Below, piece by piece: positions 26,348 through 32,781 of a DNA stretch of 32,781 nt. Position 1 is the stretch's first letter. Each line of letters starts with the position of its first letter. A program made the translations under genes and the position numbers. This stretch comes from Gammaproteobacteria bacterium. Lineage in GTDB: Bacteria > Pseudomonadota > Gammaproteobacteria > Ga0077536. The stretch covers positions 1 through 32,781 of the forward strand of contig JADLGE010000060.1 in assembly GCA_020849475.1 (NCBI GenBank), written 5' to 3'. Below the pieces are notes generated by a model that worked only from the letters and a program-made list of their open reading frames with translations, searched no databases and had not been told where the DNA came from.

Positions 26348-29103
26348 GCGGTCTCCTTCAGGATCTCTTGCAAAGTCATCATTGCTCGCCGCAACTCAAG
26401 GCGTGCGGGGTCCAGTAGTTGTTGCGCATGCTCGAGATTGTTCTCGCGGCCGCATTTTTCCAGCTCCCGGCAACAGCGCGCATAGGCCTCCGCGCCGAGG
26501 GTCGCGGCGCTCGACTTCTGCGAATGCGCAATCTGGCTCAGGGTTTTGGCATTACTGTCGAGGATAGCGGCCGCCATGCGCTCGAAATTGAGCTCCACGC
26601 TCGACAGGAAGGAGGTCAGCAGCTGGGTCACCAGCGCGGTGCTGCCGGGCTCGTCGAGCTCCTGCAGGGATTCGATGGCTTTGCGATTGATGGGCGATGC
26701 GTCGCTGGCGTATGGCGCCACGCTGGCCGCCGGTGGCGGCGCGAGTGCCGGCGCCGGCTGATCGTCGGCCGGTAGCCAGCGCGCCAGCATGTCGTAAAGC
26801 CGATCGAAAAACAGCGGCTTGGTGAGATAGGCATCCATGCCTGCGGCAAGGCAATTCTGTTCCTCGCCCGACATGGCATTGGCGGTCACCGCCACTATCG
26901 GCAATTGCGCGCCACGGCCGTCGGGCAGCGCGCGGATGGCGGCGGTCGCCTGGTAGCCGTCCATGACCGGCATCTGGCAGTCCATCAGCACTACGTCGAA
27001 ATCATGGTGACGAACCTCATCGACCGCCTGGGCGCCATCGCCGGCGACTTGCCAATCGAGCCCCAGCTTGATCAGCATGGCGACCGCCACTTCCTGATTG
27101 ATGGGGTTGTCCTCCACCAGCAGTACGCGACCGCGCAGTCGCCGCGCTGTCTTGCCTGGCAGTGGCGCCGGTGCGCGCTTCTGCACCACCGGGCCCAAGG
27201 CGCTGACCATTGCGCGCAGCAGATCGGCGCGCCGCACCGGCTTGTTGACGTAACGCCGTATGCCGGCCTCGGCGCGCACGCTCTCCGACACGTAGGCATC
27301 GGTCGAACTCAGCATGAGCAGCGGTATGTGGCGAATGTCGGGATCGGACTGGATGTGCTGCGCGAGTTTGAGGCCGTTCATGCCCGGCATCTGACCATCC
27401 AGAATCGCAAGTTCAAGCGGGCGTCCCTCACGGGCGGCGTTGGCGAGAATTTCGAGCGCCTGCGCACCGTTGGCGGCGCAGCTCACCTGCATCTGCCAGC
27501 CGCGCAATTGCTGGTAGAGAATCTCGCGGTTGGTGGCATTGTCATCGACCACCAGCGCGCGCACGCCGGAAAGCGCCGTGCTTGCAACCGTGGCGGGAAT
27601 GGGCGAAGAGGCGACCGGCAGCTGCAAATCGATGATAAACACCGAGCCGTGTCCCGGCGCACCCTCGACGCTGATCTTGCCGCCCATTATTTCCAGCAGA
27701 CGGCGGCTGATGGCGAGTCCGAGGCCCGTGCCACCGAATTGGCGTGTGGTCGAACCATCTGCCTGGGCGAAGTGTTCGAAGATTCGCTCGCGATTTTCCG
27801 GCGCGATGCCGATGCCGGTATCGTGCACGCTCAGGCGCAGCTGCGCATGACTGCGGGTCTGCTCGAGGACGGTCACGCGCATCACGACTTCGCCCTCGTG
27901 GGTGAACTTGACAGCATTGCTGAGCAGATTGACCAGCACCTGGCGTAGCCGGAACGGGTCGCCGCGCAGCGCCAGCGTGGCATCGGGCGGCGTGAACTGC
28001 ACTGCGATTTCGAGGCCCTTGGCGGCGGCCGGCTGCGCGAACATGCCGAGCGCCTGCTCGACGGTATCGACGAGGTTGAAGTCGATCGTTTCGAGGGCGA
28101 GCTGGCCCGACTCTATCTTGGAAAAATCGAGAATGTCGTTGATGACACCGAGCAGGTGTTGTCCCGAGGTCTGCACCGCTTCCGCCCACGCCCGCTGCTG
28201 CGGCTTGAGATCGCTGTCGAGCAGCAGCTCGTTCATGCCCAGCACACCGTTCATGGGGGTGCGCACTTCGTGACTCATGGCTGCCAGGAAATCGCTCTTG
28301 GCGCGGCTCGCGGCCTCGGCCAGCGAGGTCGCTTCCTCGGCAATGCGCAGTTGCACGGTGCGCGCCGCCATCTCTTGCTCGAGATGGGCGCGGTGTTCGG
28401 CGAGCCGCAGGTCGCGCTCTTCGATCTGCTCGACCATGGCATTGAAGCCCTTGCCCAAGGTGTCGAGTTCGGTGATGTGGCTGTGCAGGGCGCGCACGCC
28501 ATGGTCGCCGTGCCGCGAGAAATCCTTCATCAGCGCACTGATCGCGCCGAGCGGCCACAACAGCATTTTTTCGAGCTGCCGCAGTCGCGCACGACTGACC
28601 AGGAATGCCAACAGCCCGGCCACCAGGGTCGTCGCAATCTGCCAGGCGGTCTGCTGGTAAAGCCCCTTCATGCCGACTTTCAGCAACAGCAAGCCCGGTT
28701 CGTCGCTGGCGGTGGCCACCGGCTGGGTGACGGCCACCGCGGTCAACCAGCCGTCGCTGTCATCATGAGCGAGTGGGCGCTGTGCCGCGGGCTTCTCACC
28801 CGCCACTTGAACGGTCGCGAACAGCGCGCCGGTGGCGTCGTACAGCGCCGCGACGTTGAGGTCGGGCACCTTGCGCAATGACGCCAGCATTTCATTGGCG
28901 GCGGCACTGTCGCCAAACGCCAGCGCGGCGGCGATGTTGACCGACAGCACTTCGGCCTGTGCCTGGGTGGCCTTCGTGAGATTGATGACGCCGATGCAGA
29001 AGCTGCTCAGGATGCAGGCGATGGCAACGATGCCGACCGCGAGGCCGGTGGCGAGGTGATTGACGCGGCTCTGCAGCGCGCCCAGTTCGATGGCGGGTTT
29101 CAT
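26344..29103 (-). CDS. CHASE8-type hybrid histidine kinase with two REC domains and HPt
   Basis: An inner-membrane sensor kinase of 919 residues. TM1 is about 17-42; a periplasmic CHASE8-like domain (about 45-150, with [16 protein letters not shown]) resembles the input domain of YfiN; TM2 is about 153-170; then HAMP and a coiled coil to about 265. HisKA has His278 in MSHEVRTP. The ATPase has Asn396, DTGIGIAP (428-435) and [11 protein letters not shown]1 has D520/D521, D569 and K621; REC2 has E664/D665, D708 and K762; the HPt domain has His860 in AHSQKSS. All phosphorelay residues are present. The ATG at 29103 overlaps the YfiR-family stop by 4 bases and follows a GAGG site; the longer upstream frame is Arg-rich and only shadows that gene. 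It should pass phosphate to the adjacent response regulator. Confidence 0.95.
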   Translation of the reverse strand: MKPAIELGALQSRVNHLATGLAVGIVAIACILSSFCIGVINLTKATQAQAEVLSVNIAAALAFGDSAAANEMLASLRKVPDLNVAALYDATGALFATVQVAGEKPAAQRPLAHDDSDGWLTAVAVTQPVATASDEPGLLLLKVGMKGLYQQTAWQIATTLVAGLLAFLVSRARLRQLEKMLLWPLGAISALMKDFSRHGDHGVRALHSHITELDTLGKGFNAMVEQIEERDLRLAEHRAHLEQEMAARTVQLRIAEEATSLAEAASRAKSDFLAAMSHEVRTPMNGVLGMNELLLDSDLKPQQRAWAEAVQTSGQHLLGVINDILDFSKIESGQLALETIDFNLVDTVEQALGMFAQPAAAKGLEIAVQFTPPDATLALRGDPFRLRQVLVNLLSNAVKFTHEGEVVMRVTVLEQTRSHAQLRLSVHDTGIGIAPENRERIFEHFAQADGSTTRQFGGTGLGLAISRRLLEIMGGKISVEGAPGHGSVFIIDLQLPVASSPIPATVASTALSGVRALVVDDNATNREILYQQLRGWQMQVSCAANGAQALEILANAAREGRPLELAILDGQMPGMNGLKLAQHIQSDPDIRHIPLLMLSSTDAYVSESVRAEAGIRRYVNKPVRRADLLRAMVSALGPVVQKRAPAPLPGKTARRLRGRVLLVEDNPINQEVAVAMLIKLGLDWQVAGDGAQAVDEVRHHDFDVVLMDCQMPVMDGYQATAAIRALPDGRGAQLPIVAVTANAMSGEEQNCLAAGMDAYLTKPLFFDRLYDMLARWLPADDQPAPALAPPPAASVAPYASDASPINRKAIESLQELDEPGSTALVTQLLTSFLSSVELNFERMAAAILDSNAKTLSQIAHSQKSSAATLGAEAYARCCRELEKCGRENNLEHAQQLLDPARLELRRAMMTLQEILKETA

Positions 29104-29627
29104 TGCTTGACCTCGGTCGCGAGCTGCAACAGTTTCGAACTCAGCTGCAGGTGATGGCGGCGCGCGGCATCCAGGTTTGCTTCGAATGTGACTTTGCTGT
29201 CCTTGACCTCCATGTTCAATTGCACGCCGCGCTGCATGGCGCCCTGAGTGTCGGCGACGGTCAACACGTGCCGGTCGGCGAGCTTGTCGAGCACGCGCTC
29301 GAGCTGCGTGATGGCCGATCTGGCGATGAACACCACCTGGCAATTCGACAGCGATGCTTCTACGGCAAGACGCTGGATGGCGATGGCGCGGTGGGCGACG
29401 CGCTTGCGTGCCACGGCATCGATTTCGGCGCCGAAGGGGTCACGGCCGACGATGCACAGCGTGAGTTCGGGGGCGGTGTCGTCCGGCCATTCGGTGAAAA
29501 CCATGAAGTTGTAGACGAAGGCCGCCTTCAAGCGATATTCGGGGACGTCTTGCGCGACCGCAGGTGCGGCCGCCGCCAGGCATGACAGCAGACACAGCAG
29601 GCGTCGCAGGTGCGCGGCCTTCAACAC
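29100..29627 (-). CDS. Periplasmic YfiR-family protein
   Basis: About 175 residues, with a signal peptide ([20 protein letters not shown], probable cleavage before DVPEY) and the YfiR-family core: [45 protein letters not shown] and LSSKLLQLA at the C-terminus. In Pseudomonas, YfiR is a periplasmic repressor of the diguanylate cyclase YfiN and works by redox-sensitive cysteines; Cys58 and Cys96 here are possible counterparts. No ATG precedes the signal peptide in a sensible place. GTG at 29627 is chosen; TTG at 29633, which has GATGAG 6 bases upstream, is an alternative. It is coupled to the kinase gene by a 4-base overlap, so the CHASE8-like domain of that kinase is its likely partner. Confidence 0.85.
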   Translation of the reverse strand: MLKAAHLRRLLCLLSCLAAAAPAVAQDVPEYRLKAAFVYNFMVFTEWPDDTAPELTLCIVGRDPFGAEIDAVARKRVAHRAIAIQRLAVEASLSNCQVVFIARSAITQLERVLDKLADRHVLTVADTQGAMQRGVQLNMEVKDSKVTFEANLDAARRHHLQLSSKLLQLATEVKQ

Positions 29628-29713
29628 GGGCAATGGACGCTCATCGCGCGCCGACGCTGCGCGACCTGTGCAGCTGGGTGAGCATCCTGCCGACCGGCGT
29701 CCTGCATGGTCGG

Positions 29714-31720
29714 TCAGAAGCGGAATTCGGCCTGGACGCGGAACGATCGACCGTCCTGCTGCAGGGCGTTCTGCCAATTGGATTCGGAGCCGGGATGCGC
29801 GAAATGCCGATTGGCGAGATTTCTGACCGTGAAGGAAACTTCAAGGCCGTGGGCGAGCGCGTCACTGCTCAAATGCAGATTGGAAATCGCGTAACCGCCG
29901 AGACGGCTACCGTCGAGGCTCAGGCGGCTGCTGTCGGTTTGTAACTCGTAGCCGGCGCGCAGGCCAGCCCACGGCAGCGGCGTGCTCAAGTTGAGTTTGA
30001 ACATGAGCTTGGGCGAATTGAGCACATCGGGGCCGTCGGTGTAGTGCGCGTCCTGCAAGGACACGCTGCCACGCAGGCGCGTGCCATAGGCCCACTGCTT
30101 GTCGGCCGACAGTTCGAGGCCATTGGCTTTGATGGTGTGGCCTGAGACATATTGGGCGAAGCCGCTGGCCGGGTCGGTGCTCAAGCTGATGATGTCGAAC
30201 ATGAGCCACTGATAGAGCGAGGCACGCAGCGACAGGCCGGGGTCGAGATGATGATCGACCACCAGCTCCAGAGTATCGATGTGCTCGTCCTTGAGACCCG
30301 GATTGGGGAGTTGCGAGGTCGGGTCGTCATAGTCCCGTTCGTAGGCATTGGGCGCGCGGTGCGCGCGCCCGGCCAGCACCTTGAGCGCCGTGCGCTGCTG
30401 CGGCTGCCAGATCAGCGCGGCGCGCGGGCTCAACGCGGTGCCGCTGCGGCTGTTGTGATCGACGCGCAGGCCGAGCGTTGCCGCGAACTGCGGGCTGAGT
30501 TGCCATTCGTCCTGCGCATAGACGCCGACGCGGTAGCTGGAACCCGCTATCGTGAAATTGTTCAGAGGCCGTGCCCGGTCGCGTGCTGCCTGGTCTGCAC
30601 GCAGATTCTCCTGACCTTCGACGCCGAGCATGAGCCGATGGTGGGTGATGGCGCTGGAGACCGCGCGCCACTCGCTGCCGAGCCAGTCGCCAAAGGCTGG
30701 GTAGGACACCGGCGTGCCGAAGAGCAGGGTGCCCGTGTAGCGGTAGCGGCCACCGAACAGGCGCGCCGTCACCTCCAAGGTGTCGGCGGCGTAGCGGTCG
30801 CTATATTGCAACTGCCCGACGGTGTATTCGTCGCCACCAAAATTCCCGGAAGCAAGCGGATCGGCGAAGAACGAGGCGGTCGGGTCGTCCTTGTGGCGCT
30901 TGCCGATCATGAAATCCGCTGACCACGCGCCGCGCGCGAGGCGCGCGAAATACTGCTGGTCGCTTTCGCCGTCGAGTCCGGCCGCCTTGCCCGATACGCC
31001 GCTTGCGCCGTAATCGAAGAACAGATCTTCGCCGCTGGCTTTCAAGCCGGAGGCCGACACCAGGATGTCGAGGCCGTTGGTAAGACGCTTGCCCCATGCG
31101 GCGCGGCCTTCGACCGCGTCCTGCGGATCCTGATAAGCAGCGGACAACTCCGCGCCATTCATTTCCATACCGCTGCGCGTGATGACATTGACCACGCCAA
31201 ACATGGCGTTCTGGCCGTACACGGCGCCGCCCGGCCCGGGGATGAATTCGATGCGTTCAATCAAATCGATGTCGAGCGGCAGTTCGCGCCCGACGGTGCC
31301 GCCGTCGTAGACCGGGTCGTTCAGGCGGTTGCCATTGACGGCAACCAAGACCCGTGCCGTGAGATCTCCGGGTGCGCCCATGCCGCGCGTGCCGAGGTAG
31401 CTGTATTGACGATCATAGGTGGTGTAGACGCCCGGCAGACTGGCCAGCGCATCACCGAGCGTGCGCCAGCCGAAGGCCTTGATCTCGCTGCGCGTGATGA
31501 CACTGACGGCGGCGGCGGCCTGGCTGACGGGCTGTTCGTACTTTGCCGCGCCCGTGACTTTGACTTCCAGCAACTGTTCGAGGCTCAAGGCGCTGATGTC
31601 GTCTTCCGCGCTGACGCCGGCGCTGGTGGTGGCCGCGAGCAGCAAGAGCAGGCCGCGCAAGGGCAGGCCACTGTGAGCTGGCCACCGGCACACGGGGAAA
31701 TGATGGGGAACGCGATGCAC
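29714..31720 (-). CDS. TonB-dependent receptor-like outer-membrane protein
   Basis: A 668-residue outer-membrane beta-barrel protein. It has a signal peptide (hydrophobic LRGLLLLLAATTSAGVSA, about 22-38), then EDDISALSLEQLLEVKVTGA, a plug domain (about 62-178: AVSVITRSEIKAFG, GTRGMGAPG, RIEFIPGPGGAVYG, GVVNVITRS), a barrel, and the terminal aromatic FRF expected for BAM-dependent insertion. The ligand is unknown; no siderophore or cobalamin genes are near. The start is GTG at 31720 with no strong ribosome-binding site, so the exact N-terminus is uncertain. It is the first gene of the operon and is followed after 86 bases by the YfiR-family gene. Plug-containing receptors next to YfiR-type genes and c-di-GMP or kinase genes are a recurring arrangement, which suggests a sensing role. 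Confidence 0.9.
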   Translation of the reverse strand: MHRVPHHFPVCRWPAHSGLPLRGLLLLLAATTSAGVSAEDDISALSLEQLLEVKVTGAAKYEQPVSQAAAAVSVITRSEIKAFGWRTLGDALASLPGVYTTYDRQYSYLGTRGMGAPGDLTARVLVAVNGNRLNDPVYDGGTVGRELPLDIDLIERIEFIPGPGGAVYGQNAMFGVVNVITRSGMEMNGAELSAAYQDPQDAVEGRAAWGKRLTNGLDILVSASGLKASGEDLFFDYGASGVSGKAAGLDGESDQQYFARLARGAWSADFMIGKRHKDDPTASFFADPLASGNFGGDEYTVGQLQYSDRYAADTLEVTARLFGGRYRYTGTLLFGTPVSYPAFGDWLGSEWRAVSSAITHHRLMLGVEGQENLRADQAARDRARPLNNFTIAGSSYRVGVYAQDEWQLSPQFAATLGLRVDHNSRSGTALSPRAALIWQPQQRTALKVLAGRAHRAPNAYERDYDDPTSQLPNPGLKDEHIDTLELVVDHHLDPGLSLRASLYQWLMFDIISLSTDPASGFAQYVSGHTIKANGLELSADKQWAYGTRLRGSVSLQDAHYTDGPDVLNSPKLMFKLNLSTPLPWAGLRAGYELQTDSSRLSLDGSRLGGYAISNLHLSSDALAHGLEVSFTVRNLANRHFAHPGSESNWQNALQQDGRSFRVQAEFRF

Positions 31721-31895
31721 TGCAGGGCTTGATGCTGGTCGTAAAACAAAAAATTTTCGAGGTCCGCCGCGCTCTCTGCCAGGATTTGCGACTCAGCCCT
31801 TTAGCGGGACGTGCGCTGCGAATCTTGAATGGCGGCCGCTGCGCTGCCTGCGCACCCCTCGAAGTAGTCCAGCCAGGCACTTCAATCGACAGGAA
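31721..31895. other. Leader region upstream of the receptor operon
   Basis: 175 bases with no gene seen. Reading left, an A/T-rich patch (31733-31760) lies about 15-40 bases before the GTG start of the receptor gene. It is the likeliest place for a promoter or leader, but I cannot assign -35 and -10 elements with confidence. Confidence 0.35.
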
Positions 31896-32051
31896 TCATG
31901 GGGCAAGTTGAGCCTGCTCCAGAGGCCTCGGACCTGCTCCTGTCGCTTCAGCTTTAAGCCCAGGCTCCACCGCTTTCTTCTTCGTGGAGGCGCCGGTAAT
32001 CTTCATCGCCTCTGCAACCAGTGTGTCGTCTATAACAATGTTGGTTCGCCT
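31896..32051 (-). pseudogene. Decayed VapB-type antitoxin remnant
   Basis: Read leftward from 32051, the frame gives RRTNIVIDDTLVAEAMKITG, then ASTKKKAVEPGL. From memory this matches the start of VapB antitoxins of the MRTNIVID / TKKEAVE type. At the expected initiator the codon is AGG instead of ATG, no in-frame ATG lies nearby upstream, and after TKKKAVE the sequence (EATGAGPRPLEQAQLAP, then stop) no longer resembles the family. No VapC toxin with a PIN domain follows. A longer GTG-started frame to 32114 exists but adds non-family residues. It is best read as a dead fragment of a vapBC module. Confidence 0.55.
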
Positions 32052-32188
32052 ATCGGCCGGCGGTGTGAAGCATTTCCCATGAACATACCCATCAGGGTGG
32101 TCTGTGGTTGCCACATAAGCAGCCGTTGGCGCGGACGTTCCCGCGCTCTGCGCGTCAGGCAGCGGGCGCGAGTGGCAGCGTGACCTTC

Positions 32189-32356
32189 ATGGCCGCAATT
32201 TGGGGAGTCGCTCTTGCCTGGGCGCTGACGACCGGACAAGCCCTATGGCTCCGACGAAAAGTGAGACGGGCAGTCGAGCCGATCCCATATTGGGTCAGCG
32301 TCTTTATCTATGCGTCGATGACGCTGGTGTTCTGGTCTCTGGGGCCGGTGCGCTGA
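32189..32356 (+). CDS. Possible 55-residue two-helix membrane protein
   Basis: A short plus-strand frame starting MAAIWGVALAWALTTG, with a hydrophobic segment at about 2-18, a basic loop (WLRRKVRRAVE) and a second hydrophobic segment at about 34-52. The positive loop between two helices is protein-like, but there is no clear ribosome-binding site and I know no family. It sits in an otherwise gene-poor stretch and points away from the receptor operon. It may be a gene remnant. Confidence 0.25.
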   Translation: MAAIWGVALAWALTTGQALWLRRKVRRAVEPIPYWVSVFIYASMTLVFWSLGPVR

Positions 32357-32645
32357 AAAACCAGGCACTGGCTTGGAACCGGCTGTGCATGGACTCGCTG
32401 GTGCCACTTCTTCATCGCGAAGAAGCCCTCGCGCAGAAGAGCGCCGCGCCGGCATCGAGAAAACAGCAAGCAAGCCAACAGCAGCCCACCGCAGCTGGGA
32501 GCCGCGAGCAAATTATTCAGAAAGAACCCGATGCCTGACTTGCGCGGCCAGGGTGCCGGGTATTTCTACGATACAGAAGAAGTCGCGCAGCGCTTTATTG
32601 CAACGCCTGTCGCTGCGGCGCCCACCAATGGGCATGTAGCGTGTG
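32357..32645. other. Gene-poor stretch before yicC
   Basis: Short open frames exist on both strands, but none looks like a protein I can support: the plus-strand frame through 32538 is Gln/Ala/Ser-rich, and a small frame from 32531 begins MPDLRGQGAGYFYDTEE. No hairpin with a T-run is evident for the end of yicC. This may be degraded DNA at the junction of the accessory block. Confidence 0.35.
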
Positions 32646-32781
32646 TCATTCCAGATTTTGCACCTGCTCGCGCATCTGCTCTATCAAGACCTTGAGATTC
32701 ACCGCTGCGCCGGCGGTATCGATATGCGCGGACTTCGAACCCAGTGTATTGGCCTCGCGGTTGAGTTCCTGCATGAGGAAG
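32646..32781 (-). CDS. yicC: YicC C-terminus (partial; runs off the window)
   Basis: The last 44 codons of a minus-strand gene, encoding FLMQELNREANTLGSKS, then NLKVLIEQMREQVQN and a terminal LE. This is the highly conserved C-terminal end of YicC/YloC, reported in recent work to be an endoribonuclease. The stop is at 32646-32648; the start lies beyond the right edge. In many Gammaproteobacteria yicC directly precedes gmk on the same strand. Here both are on the minus strand but 25 kb apart. Confidence 0.9.
   Translation of the reverse strand, partial: FLMQELNREANTLGSKSAHIDTAGAAVNLKVLIEQMREQVQNLE

Noticed and set aside
29104..29343. Longer form of the hybrid kinase (999 residues)
   Set aside because: The 80 extra residues are Arg/Ala/His-rich shadow sequence over the YfiR-family gene. 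The ATG at 29103 starts just before TM1 and overlaps the upstream stop as ATGA.
29628..29777. Longer form of the YfiR-family protein (225 residues)
   Set aside because: The extra N-terminal residues are Arg/Ser/Pro-rich, overlap the end of the receptor gene in another frame, and would bury the signal peptide.
31721..31895. VapC toxin downstream of the VapB remnant
   Set aside because: None of the frames left of the remnant shows a PIN-domain start (VDTS-type motif) or acidic catalytic pattern.
32200..32538. Plus-strand frame of 112 codons near the right edge
   Set aside because: Its product is Gln/Ala/Ser-rich with no hydrophobic core or motif, and there is no ribosome-binding site.

Overview
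The window looks like part of a GC-rich gammaproteobacterial chromosome. The basis is a conserved minus-strand housekeeping block, gmk - rpoZ - spoT - ridA - recG - ubiA, in the order known from Pseudomonas-like and related Gammaproteobacteria. The 3' end of yicC, the usual upstream neighbour of gmk, sits on the same strand at the far right edge. I cannot name a genus.

Layout, left to right. (1) 1-921: a terminator, a short membrane protein made only of a PuuD-type membrane domain, and a 31-residue single-helix peptide, all on the minus strand. (2) 933-7637: ubiA, recG, ridA, spoT, rpoZ and gmk, all minus strand, tightly packed, with a 4-bp overlap at recG/ubiA. (3) 7957-23979: one plus-strand gene of 16 kb encoding a 5340-residue, Gly/Asp/Asn/Thr/Ala-rich RTX-like protein. 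It has a C-terminal type I secretion-type end and no N-terminal signal peptide. Inside it are two large tandem-repeat arrays: twelve units of 110/112 residues and about fifteen units of 145 residues. Blocks of irregular RTX-like repeats lie before and between these arrays. (4) 23980-24163: a convergent intergenic gap with three strong dyads. (5) 24164-31720: a four-gene minus-strand signalling operon: TonB-dependent receptor-like protein, periplasmic YfiR-family protein, hybrid histidine kinase with a CHASE8-like sensor and HPt domain, and a REC-PAS-GGDEF-EAL response regulator. The last two junctions are ATGA overlaps. (6) 31721-32645: about 0.9 kb without a confident gene, holding a decayed VapB-type antitoxin remnant. 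(7) 32646-32781: C-terminus of YicC.

The main inference is that regions 3-6, about 25 kb, separate yicC from gmk and so form an accessory block. It pairs a giant secreted (probably cell-surface or matrix) repeat protein with a cyclic-di-GMP signalling cassette. The kinase can be read as a multistep phosphorelay (H278 to D569/D708 to H860) ending on D56 of the adjacent response regulator, which carries diguanylate cyclase and phosphodiesterase domains. The periplasmic YfiR protein and the receptor would supply the input. That this cassette controls the giant protein is inference from adjacency only. No type I secretion ABC transporter, membrane-fusion protein, LapD or LapG gene is present in the window.
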